64,000 nt of DNA from Amoebophrya sp. A120 (Eukaryota; Sar; Dinophyceae; Syndiniales; Amoebophryaceae), in assembly GCA_905178155.1 (NCBI GenBank), contig CAJINV010000034.1:1-64000 (forward strand), in the 5' to 3' direction. The position numbers were made by a program, and so were the translations under genes. Positions 24,801 to 36,800 of this stretch are shown here, one piece after another. Under the pieces are notes generated by a model. It saw only the letters and a program-made list of their open reading frames with translations. It ran no database searches and was not told where the DNA came from. Position 1 is the stretch's first letter, and each line of letters opens with the position of its first letter.

Positions 24801-27800
24801 AACAGTAAGTGGCGGTATCGAGTACGCCTGGCGTCCGACGGGTCTGAACACGCTGTACGAGCGGGTTTTGGACGCGACCATTGAGGCCTTCTTTGCTTTT
24901 GACACGGAAGGTTTCAAGATCGGGACGCACGCAACCGGGACGGTTGTCCAGGAAACGACGAAGTTGAAACTCTATTACGAAAATGATGTAAACGCCGGCA
25001 CTTACCTCGCCCATTCCTCCGCGGTCGCAACCGCGGCGACTGTGAAGAACTATTTGACACAATTAGTGATTTTAAACAACGCGGGCTACTACGATTCTTT
25101 GAGTGACAACCAAAAGCTCACTCTCGACTACGTGCAGACCCGGCATTTTCCGACGACGTTGAATGCGAACGGGGTTACGACAAGCAGTGCATCCGGTGGA
25201 GCACCACTTATGCTCGGCAGTAGCGTGAACCTGCCTTCCACACAGTATGTCTGGGAGCAGGAGGCGGCGGCTTATTCGATCTGCCCCAGCCCGAATTTTA
25301 CGAATCTAACCGGGGTGAACATGACTTTATACGGTGGAAATTTGCTCGGGATCGGAGATGAGGACTACGATTCTAGTGCTGCAGCGGGAACTGGTAGTAC
25401 CACCAGCGCAGGAACTGCTGCTGCTGCTGCAACGACCACACAGGACATCGCTAGTCTCTTTCCGGACGGAAAAATTGTCTACGTTTACGAGTACTATTAC
25501 CCGAAATCGGATCTGTGCTACAACATCTCTATGAGCACTAGCTCAGGAACGGGGTCCAGCAGATTGCTAGCAGAGGTCAACATGATCGGGGACGAGCTGC
25601 TTGGAGTGGGAAACTACGCCGGGAACACAGGAGCAGCCAATCCTAATCCTACAGCTACCTTCGATGCGACAGCAGCATTACAAGTTGCGACTGTCGCTGT
25701 GGAGGATGGTTCTGGATTTGCAGAGGATGCAAGTTTATTCCTGCGCCGCTTAATGGGGAATGAAAACGACACGAATGGAACGAACAGCACGGACGGGGAA
25801 CTGAATGACACGAATGTGGTATGGGAGAAAAAACAAAAAGAGTTTTAGTTGTAATGTTTTCATCATCACTTTCACATGCTTCATTTTTTATGAGCCAAGA
25901 CTCAGCTCGGCTAAAGGGCTCAGGGACCTAGGATATTCTAGAAAAAGCGATCGCCTTTTTCTGGTGCCGGCGACGGTATGGTGGCTTTCGAAGTTGCTTC
26001 TTTTTTTTCTCTTTCACATTCCTCATTTTTTATGAGTCAAGCGTTAGCTCGGCTAAAGGGCTCAGGGACCTGGGATATGCTAGAAAAAGCGATCGCCTTT
26101 TTCTGGTGCCGGCGACGGTATGGCGGCTTTCGAAGTTGCTTCTTTTTTTTCTCTTTCACATTTCTCATTTTTTATGAGTCAAGAGTTAGCTCGGCTAAAG
26201 GGCTTAGGGACCTAGGATATGCTAGAAAAAGCGATCGCCTTTTTCTGGTGCCGGCGGCAGTATGGTGGCTTTCGAAGTTGCTTCTTCTTCTTTTCTTTCA
26301 TATTCCTCATTTTTTATGAGTCAAGAGTTAGCTCCGCTAAAGGGCTCAGGGACCTAGGATATGCTAGAATAAGCGAGCTTCGTTTTCTGGGGCCGGCGAC
26401 GGTATGGTGGCTTTCGAAGTTGCTTTTTCTTCGTCTCTTTCACGTGCTTCATTTTTTCGGTGCCGAGAGTTAGCTCGGCTAAAGGGGTCAGGGACCCAGG
26501 ATTTGCTAGAGAGAGCGAGCTTCGTTTTCTGGGGCCGGCGACGGTGTGGTGGCTTTCGAAGTTGCTTGTGCTTTTTTTCTTTTACATGCCCCATTTTTTC
26601 GCTGCCAAGAGTTAGGTCGGCTAAAGGGCTCAGGGACCTAGGATTTGCTAGAGAAAGCGAGCTTCGTTTTCTGGGGCCGGCGACGGTATGGTGGCTTTCG
26701 AAGTTGCTTTTTCTTTGTCTCTTTCACGTGGTTCATTTTTTCGCTGCCAAGAGCTAGGTCGGCGAAAGGGCCAAGATGTCCGGAGGTCGTGCGTCTGCAT
26801 GTCGAAGTCCAGCTGAAATAAACCAAAGCCCTTTTATTTCCCTCCTTCCATACCCCACCAACGACACGGCAACTACCCCTGCTCCGAGCCCCACTCCCGC
26901 TCCAGCCCCTGCTCCAGCACCGCAAAACGCTTCGGACGCAGCCGAAATTGACACGACAAACGTCGTCACGGCGAATATTACGATCTTCCACCGGCACGCG
27001 GTGATTGGGATCGACCCGAATCCGCTTTCCGTTGCCACCATTGCGCCGAAGTGCGCGCCGCAGTACAAGCCGTGCTACTGCGATTCGAAGTGCGAATTGG
27101 AGAAGGATTGCTGCATTAAGTGTCACGAACCGACGGACATTTCCATGCAGAACGACACGAGCATGACGAATGTAAAGGCGAAGCAGATGTGTAAAAAGTA
27201 CAGCTGGCAGAACGACTTGAAGCTGCGCTTCAAAAAATGCCCGAACTACGACAACAGCAACTTGTTTGATCATGTCTCGTTAGAAAAACGCGACCAGCAG
27301 AACTTCCTTGACTACCCCTCGAACGCCTTCAAGTCGCAAGAAACGATGATTGGCAGAGACAACCTAACTTTCTTCTACACCGGAACGCAAACCCGGATTT
27401 TCCAGGACCAAATCCCTAGCGTTATCGAGTACGATTCTTATGGGAACCGAATGAAGAAAAAGGGCGTGGATCACTACACAGGTCGTTCCATCTTGGAAGA
27501 TTTCGACGCGGCGCAGGAGCGGTTCCGGCTGGAGGAGTCAAATCGGGTGGACAAGTACGATGCAAGCTCTTTGTCGTCGAACAACGAGAAATTGAAGTAC
27601 AAGTACGAATCGAATGAAGTGATCGAACCCTGTTGGCGCGAAGAGTTCCGGGTGACGAGGGAGGGAACGCTGTATGACATCGTCTTGGACAACGTGTTGG
27701 AAGTCGACTGCGAGTACGGGTTCTGCGGGAATGACTTCGATGTGATGTATCCGTATTTGCCAAAATGCAACGCGACAAAAACCGAGGAGTACGGGTTTTG

Positions 27801-30800
27801 GTTGACTTCGACTACTATCCTGTGCAAAAGTATCGTACTCGTATTGCACTCGTGCATTACAAATCCTTTTGTTGTTGTAAATACGCATTACAAATTTCAT
27901 TTCTCATGCTGAGGAAATTTGTAATGCATTCATACGAGTGCGATACTTTTGCAATGCATAACCACGACGACCACCGCGACGCCGGAGATCATTGAAAGAA
28001 CGAAAGAGGAGTTGGTGATGGTGAACTCCACGGTGTATGATTCAACCTCCGGGCAGAACATCACCGTTTCGAACTTCGTCATGCAGAACGTGACGAGAAA
28101 CGTGTCCTTCGCCCAGTATCTCACCGAAATCGGCCCGAACGCGACTGCGGCTTATTTCGCGCCTGGGCCGGATATCCGATATGCAAGAAAAAAACTGTGG
28201 AAGTGTAAACCTGTGATGCAGAACATGCCACAGAGTTACACCTGTCATGCCAGACAGCCATGCAGTCCCCTTTTCATATGTGTTTTCCCTTACAAACTAC
28301 GCATGACAGGTTTTTTATGTCATGTAGAGCAAATTTGTGATACTGTCAGCCAAAGATAGTTACACTAACACAGTTTTTTTCTTGGATATCCGACGGGAGA
28401 ACTTGAATAGACTGGAGGAAGTTGCTTGCACAATTGAGAAAGAGTCCGTGAACAAGGTGAATCGGGATGAAGAATTGGATCTGATCCTCCTCTCCGATAG
28501 AGAACGGAGGAAATACTTCACGCCCGGCGTGCCGCAGTTTGTCAACACCATGACCATGATTAACGAGTACCAGCCACCGATGATGCCAAACCCACCGAAT
28601 TTGACTCATTTGCGCGAAGTGGAAAACAGGACTGATAGTCAAATTCAGCAACAAGTCGATTACTACAACCAGGTGACGGTGCACGACCCATTGTACAGTG
28701 CTATGCCCAGTAAGACGAAAACCTTGAAATATCATTTGTAAAAACGTCCCCACATCAGAGTCAAGATGGGAAATCTGCTAGACAAATCAGCCAGCTTCGG
28801 TCGTCTGGCATGAAAAGTTTGCCCGCGTAGTGTAATCCTGTTCGGGTAGTTCAGCAGCGTCACAGATCTAGTCCGTCATGCTGATTATAGCATCACAAAT
28901 TGAAACTCCAAAACACGACTAGAAAATGCCTCTCATGGCCCTCCGCATGAGCATGACGAACTTTTTTGGCATGCAGATTTGCATGACAGCTCTGGGGTGG
29001 GGACGTTTTTCCTCAGGATATGAAAGACTTAGTCGTCCAGGAATCCCACTCCTGCGGGACTGGGGTTCCCTGCTGGAAAAACGAAATCGTCCGTGGGTAT
29101 CCGAGGTGCGGTGCGTTCTTACCCGAGGGGCTGCCTGATCTCGACGATATCAGCAAGACCTACACGACGCCGAGTATCACCCACGTCCAGCACATTTACC
29201 CGAACAGCACAAAATTGCTAAACCGGTGGCTGGAGAACCGGGCGAAACAGAGAGCGGTGAACTTAGCGAGTCAAAACATCTCCAACCACACAGTGCAGGA
29301 TGTGGTTTGCTACGAGGAGGACACGCATTCGAGTTTCATCGTGTTCAAAAACACAAATTCGAGCACTACGCCTCTGATTATCCTCAACCAGGAGATGTGT
29401 AGCCACGATTCTATCACGAATGAGCCGATTCTGCCGACCTGGTTGGATAAACTGTGCTACAGTTTCGTGAAGCACAAGATTGTGATTTTTGAGGAGATCT
29501 TGGCGGAATTCGACGAGGCGCTGCCGTATGGAAGGGGAATTTGTTGCCGCATGCACGTTGTATTCTTGCATGACAAAATTCTTTTCGGAAGAAGCTTATC
29601 CAGCAATACAAGTGTGTGCGCTGTCAACATGTTGTCACTGACCGAAGTTTGTCATGCATTTTCTCTGTGTAGTAGGTACTACTACGGCAAATTCACCATG
29701 CATATCCTCCTACACCGTGCGTACCAGAACTACACGGAGTGGTTTTTGGAGCAGGTGGTATCCTGTGCAAAAGTATCGTACTCGTATTGCAATCATGCAT
29801 TACAAATCTTCTTGTTCTTTTTAAAGTAAATCCGCACGACTACAAATTTTATTTCTCATGCTCAGAAAATTTGTAATGAATTAGCATTTATACGAGTACG
29901 TTACTGTTGCAGTTCATAGGTGGTAATCAACAACAATTGGGCGATGACGATCGAAGACACGGCTTTGTACGCTGCGGACGGAACGACGTTGCTGAATGGT
30001 GTTTACGAGAACAGAACGGTCACGAATGCCAGCACCAACGGGACCTCTGTAGAGCAATTCCTGATTGGCTACGAAAACTACACCGATTACTTGAACATGA
30101 CCGGTTGGAACCCGGACAACCTCACCGACCCGACCGACGTAACAGACACCGAGGCAACGAAATACCTCAACGCGGTTATCAAGCGCATCCCCTACGCGGA
30201 TAGGAAATCACGGCTGGCGATTTCGAGGGCTTTCGAGCAAGAGCTGGAGTACAGGTGGAATTTCCAAACGGAGAAAAATGTCAATGGAACCCTCTCAACC
30301 CAGTCCGCGGTGTACTTCTTCGGCACGCCGAAATGCTTACTGAACTTAAAGCCGTGCTATTGCGACGAGATGTGCAAGCACGAGCGCAATCTAGATTGCT
30401 GCTTGCACTGCTGGCCGAAGTCGGACGATCTGAAGCAGTGCAGTATCCCCGCGACTAGAACCCCGACATCCAGTTGGCATGCGGAAATAAAGCAGAAGTT
30501 TGAGATGTGCGACAATAGCTACCGGTGGTTCGAATCTCAGCAAGTCGCATCGAGGCAGTGGCTATGCATTGCAAATACGTTTGGGTCTGGGAGAATGCAC
30601 CTTCTGATGCTGTCTTCGGATTATAAGAAAATCTGTGTTGCATGACCAGCAAGAGGAGTCGACTTTGTGCTACGCGGAGAGCAGGGCATTTGTCATGCAG
30701 TATACGCATCAGAAAGCCCCCCTCAAAAATTCTGTGATGCTAGGGCATGTGTCCCAGTTCGAGAAGGTACCCCCGGAGCGGTAAGGTACCTCTGGAGAAA

Positions 30801-33800
30801 GAGAACCCCCCGAAAAGCAACCACCAACATACGAAAAGGACAGGTGGAAACCGCGAAGCGAACAATCTCCGCGCACAAGAGACGCACTCGCAGCGCCATA
30901 CTTTACAAAACGTAGGAAGAGAAGGGGCGCAAGGACAAGAAGCGTCGCTGCGAGCCAAACAGCGCGGAACTTTGGCGTGCGTGATTCCTAGCGCGCGCGC
31001 GCGCGACTTCGACGCCAGCGGCTCTTGTCGGTCTGTTTATTTGTTTTTGGCGCGCGCGCGCGCGATGCAGTACGACGCAGCACGCAGCGCATTTGAAGAT
31101 ACTTCTCGAGGCGCGCGCAACGGTAGCGCGCGTCGCACTTTTAAAGCAAGTGAGTGAGGGGCGGACAGGAAGTAGGCGTCACCATCTAAAACGACTTCGC
31201 TGCGGCATTGCAGGTACCGACCCGAACCGGGGTCGGAGAACATCCGACCCCCGCGTTGGGAACGTACCAGACAGTTTGAGAAGGTACCTGCCGGAGAAAA
31301 TAGGCGCCCCCCCATACGAATGAGGAGCGCCTTTTCGTCATACTAAAGCGCTATTTGTTCTAGCATTTTTAGGCACGGGGCCGGTTTTGAACTGGGGGTA
31401 CAATGCTGAACCGGGGACCCGTTTGAACGGCTACACATGCATCACAGACATCATGATCATGGGTCATGCAAAATGTGCATGACAAGTCCTGCACTCTTGC
31501 AGACCCAGACATATTTGCAGTTCATAGTGGCTCACCGCCGATCGGCACAACTATGTGGAATTCTCTGGCCGGGATATGATCTTCTTCGATAGTTTGCACA
31601 AGACCTTCGAGTATGCATTGCAAATATGTCTGGGCCTGGAAGGTGGTGACTTGTCATGGTAAATCTGAAGCATACAAAAATCTGTGTTGCATGAGTGCCA
31701 AAAGGTGTCCATTTTCGACCAAGTTGGGAGGGAGTTTCTCATGCAGGATAGGCATGGCAGAGATCTCGCAGAGCCTGTTATGCTAAGCCCTGCATTCCAG
31801 ACCTCATGGGTCATGGAAAATCTGCATGACAATTTTACACTCTTCCAGACCCAGACATTTTTGCACTTGATATCGAAGGCGTCCCGAACGCTTTGCGAAC
31901 CCCCTTCGTCACCCAGTTCCGGAAATCCCAGGGGCAGGTGGTGAATCTCGAGCTCTTCATCTCTAAAAACATCACCGATCACCGGAACGCGCAGATCTCG
32001 AAGCCGCAGCCTTGTTGGGCCGAATCTTTGAACCGGGAGTCGATTATTTTATCCAATCTAGACGACCAGAGCAGAGCTGCTACTACTTGTGACGGAACTT
32101 CCTTCTGCCTCCAAGACATGACGAAAGGTTATCCGAATTTAAACACTTGTCCAACCGATTACTCAGTCGTGGAGCGGACGTTTGAGATGATCCAAGCCCC
32201 CCCGGATGAGAACGGGACGGTTTTGTTCTTGAAACCCCTAACTGAAGAAATCCAAAAAAGGAAGATCACGAACACGCGAGGGTCAGCGACGGTGGTATTG
32301 CGGTACAACACGACGGAGGAGGTGGAGGTGGTGGAATATGATGAAGAATTCTTGGACTACCTGGTGCAGACGAGATTGGTCACGAGCAGGTTTGACTTCA
32401 AGCGGGCGATTGCTGGAAATCAGTCGAATGGCACCAACGACACGAACGGCACAGTTTCGAATGACAGCAACATGACGACCGCAGGCGATCAGCAGCAGTA
32501 CGAGATTTTCACGAACTTCAGCTACGAAAACGTCACAACGAACGAGTCCAATGTCTCCCTCGGGATTCAGGAACTTCGCTCCATGGTCAACCAAACGGTG
32601 GAGCAGCGGGTGGAAGAATTGGATGTCTGCTACACGGACGTTTTGGCGTCTAACTTCACTATCATGCTGGAGAATCACGTGAACTGCACAAGCTTGGAAT
32701 CCGGGGACTGCTGGAAGGACATCCCGGTGCGGAATTACCCAAAGTGTGAAAAACACTACACTTACGAGTTTGAGGAGGAAGAAATCACAACTGCAGCTGG
32801 GACCACGACTATCAGGAGAATTTTAAAGGAAAAAACCGAGTGGATATCGCCGAACCGGAATGCGAATGCCGGAACTTATCAAATGCAAATATGTCTGGGT
32901 CTGGAAACTTGTGATGCTAAGATCTTACTATGGTAGACACACTGCAATGCGCAGCCAAGCATGACAAATTTTTGGGCTGCTATTGTGTTTCGTTTTCCGC
33001 ATGGCAAACTGCGTTTTTGCATGACAGGCGTTAGGCCTGTTGCCCCCTCATGCATCACAGATTTATGAGTCATGCCAGACAAGCATGACAAACTCGCATT
33101 CTTCCAGACCCAGACATTTTTGCATTCGATAGAACTTATCAAGACACCATCTGCTGGCACAACGAGAAAAACGCGATCAAATTTGAGCACATTAGCAGCA
33201 CGTTGGAGCATGACAACGTGACGCTCGGGTTTCCGAGGTGTGACTGGCAGTTGCGGGACGTGAACTTGCAGACGCCGGAGGCGAATGATTTGTTCTACAC
33301 GAAGGAGAACGTCGAGAAGATGCAGAACAGGCTGTTGCACATAAGCATTGCAAAAGTGTCGGACTAAGTAGAAATAGCATGACAAATTTCTCCAGAAGGG
33401 AAAATGAAATTTGTAATCCTGAATGAGCTTTAGAAACCAGATCTGTCATGCATGGCTGCAATTTGTTGTACGAGTGCGAAGATACTTTTGCAGAGCATAG
33501 CACAACAACACGTATAATTTAACAAGTGACGCGATCTGTTGGACGAACGGGACGACTTTCAGGGTGATCGAGTACCACCCGTATTTGATGGAAAACAACC
33601 AACCTCTTGTGGTCAGGGATGAGTACGAGGCGCACGTGCGGTTCTACTCTTTAGGTAGTCCGAACTGCGAAGCAAGCACGCAGAACTGCTACTGCGATTC
33701 CATTTGCCACTTGCTGCGGTTTAATGATTGTTGTCAACAGTGCTGGAAGAACGAGGCGCTCGGCTGCGACTATCAAGCGAAGCTATCCTCCCGGTTCCAG

Positions 33801-36800
33801 CAGTGCGGGGCCGAGCTTCCCTCTTTTTTCAACTACACAGAACAATTAGGGGAGATGTCGAGTCTCATCACCCCTCCCGCCTTCACTTCCACGGACCAAA
33901 TCAAAAAGCAACTGGACATAAACCAATTTTCCGAGTACGAATTGATCCACAGCAAGGTCTCGACCCTAGACCGGCGATTTATCGCCGACCCTACCGCGGT
34001 GAACGTCCCGTGCTACTCCACCTGGGAGGACCAGGGCGAGACGAGTCCGAGCTTTTCTCTGTTGCAACTACAGGACTCCGAGCTCCGCGCCATGCACTTG
34101 AACCGAATCCCGTTGGATTTCTGCAGCAACACGACGTTTTGCTTAGAGGATCTAGTCGGTATGTTCGCGGGGGATTTGGTACAGTGCTTCAACAACTCTG
34201 GGAGGGAATACTTCTCCAGCTGCTACGTGATTGAGTACGAGAAGTCGAATTCGCCGGATCTTTATGGGAATGGGTTGCTGATGCCGGACGACCAGCGACA
34301 GGTTTCCCTGATCGACCGAAAAGGAAGGGAGTTAGTTACGAACGTCAACTACCGGGAAGCACATGCGGACTACGATCTATTAGAACAGAAGCAGCAGCTG
34401 GTCGTGACAAATTCCGGTGGTGTTTACGGCAACGAAACGCTTTCTTCTTCCCTGGTCGACGCGAAACTGTACCAAATCACGATCTGGCGGGCGTTGCAGT
34501 GTACTTGGAGCTGCTGGAAAGATTATGTGGTTCGTGGTTACCGGAAATGCGACAACGAAACGGTTTCCGCAGATCAGGTTTGTTGGTTCGACCAGAGGAC
34601 CTTGCTCGATACTTCCGGCGACCCGAGCAACTTCGTGACGATGAAAAACGTGAAGACGGATGAGCAAATCACGAAGTTCAAAAACCAGTACGCGACCTGT
34701 ATTCCAGAGGATATCATCGCGAACAGGACCGCGCTTTGTCAAGAACAGGTGAACTTCTACACGTACACCCAGTCAACTCCGCAACTGCAGGAAGAGCACG
34801 AGAACACGACTTTCACCGGGACCGTGACGAAGATGGAAGATTGCTTCAACTACCAGGCGGCTGTGAATCTGACCATGGAATACGCTGCAGTCATATGCTG
34901 TGCAAATATGTCTGGGTCTGGAACAAAGCAACTTGTCATGCTAAATCTGGATCATGTAAAAATCTGCGTTGCATGATTGCCAAAAGCTCCTGCTCACTTT
35001 TGACCTAATAGAGAGGTAGTTTCTCATGCAGGATAGGCATGGTAGAACTCTCACAGAATCTGTCATGCTATGTCCTACACATCAGACCTCATGGGTCACG
35101 GAAAACCTGCATGACAAGTCTGGCATTCGTCCAGAGCCAGACATTTTTGCAGTTGATAAGTCAGTCCCATCAACAAAAACCCGTGCTACATCCACAACCC
35201 GTACGCGCCGGCGAGTGACAACGGGGGGCACTTGCACATCGGGGGGCCTTATGGATTGTAAAAATGTCTGGGTCTGGAAGGTTGAAACTTGTAATGCTAG
35301 CTTTCCATTATACGTAGAAAATCTGTATTGCATAACCAACAAAAGTCGCAGCCTCTTTTGTCATGCAAAAACGCAGTTTCTCATGCGGATTGCCTATGAG
35401 AAAGCGTTTTGGGAAGTTGTCATGCCGGACTGCATTCGGAAGTGTCTTCATCATGCACATTTTAGCATCACAAGTTTCCAGACCCAGACACTTTTGCATT
35501 TCATATGCCTTTCGCCTGTCCGGTGTCAATAACCCCCGGTGGGAACTGGTCCGATCCGAACTCCTGGCCGAATAAGTACGTGCCGGTGGATATCAAATGC
35601 AAAAATGTCTGGGTCTGGAAGAATGCAAGATTTGTCATGCATATTTCTCATGACCCATGATGCCCGTAATGCATGACCTAGCATCGCAGACCTTTAGAGG
35701 GCTTCCTGGTGCACCTTCCGCATGAGAAAAGCCCTGTCCGTGTAGCACAAACTGTGCCCCTCTTGCTGGTCATGCAATACAAATCTTTTTAGAGTCCAAA
35801 AACAGCATGACAGGTTGCAATCTTTCAGACCCAGACATTTTTGCATTTGATAGTGGACGGGGAAGATGTGTACATCGAGAATTACATGTCGATTGTCTTG
35901 GACGTGAATTCGACCGCGAAATTGGGCAGGTTGTCTGTGCACGGGGAATTGATTTTTAGTGATAATGCGGAAAACGTGAAGATCGTGGCGAAGCAGATTT
36001 ACATCGGCGCGAAGGGGGTGTTCCGGGCTGGGACAAGCGAGTCGGAGCCGTGGAGCGGGGAGAGTGGGGTGATTGAGCTTTGGATATCCTGTGCAAAAGT
36101 ATTGTACTCGTAGTAATGGCAAGCATGCATTACAAATCTTTCTCTTATAGGTAAATCAGCATTACAAATTTATATTTCTCATGCTGAGTAGAAAATCAAA
36201 ATTTGTAATGCATTTGTACGAGTACGATACTTTTGCAATCCATACTGGAACGACAATGACGATGTGTCAACCGCGGTTGGACCAGCGGCGGGTGCGACGA
36301 CAGCGGGTACTGCAGGTGATTCTTCCGCTTCCGACGTGAACGGAACAAGCAATGGCACAAACGGGACCGAATTCGGCACCAACGACACGGAAAATGACGA
36401 CATCGCCTCTTTGTTAGCGGCGAACAGCATCACAAGTACGACAACAACCACCACCACGACAACCACAGACCCGAACAATTTGGCGAATCTTCTCTACCCG
36501 GAGTCAAATGGATTGGCCCAATTTGACCCGTTACAACACTTGATTTTCGACTGGCAAGATGTAACCGCTGATACCGGCGCCGCCAGTTCTGCGAACGACG
36601 CTGACACCAACATCGAGCAGGGCAGTTCCTGTTTACCCACTCCGAAGAAAATTGGTTATTGCAGATCGCAAATCGGGGAGTATGTCAGATCCACCGGGAG
36701 GGAGACGGAGTGCCAGAGACTAATAAACGCCTACGATCCGACGATCCGGCACTTGATCCAAGGTTTCTTCTACGGAGAATACTCGCAAAATAATCTCCAG

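Noticed and set aside
30747-31157. Basic open frame on + and several on - near 30.7-31.3 kb
   Set aside because: They lie in the TGT...ACA insertion with CG-alternating low-complexity sequence; no start context or homology recognised.
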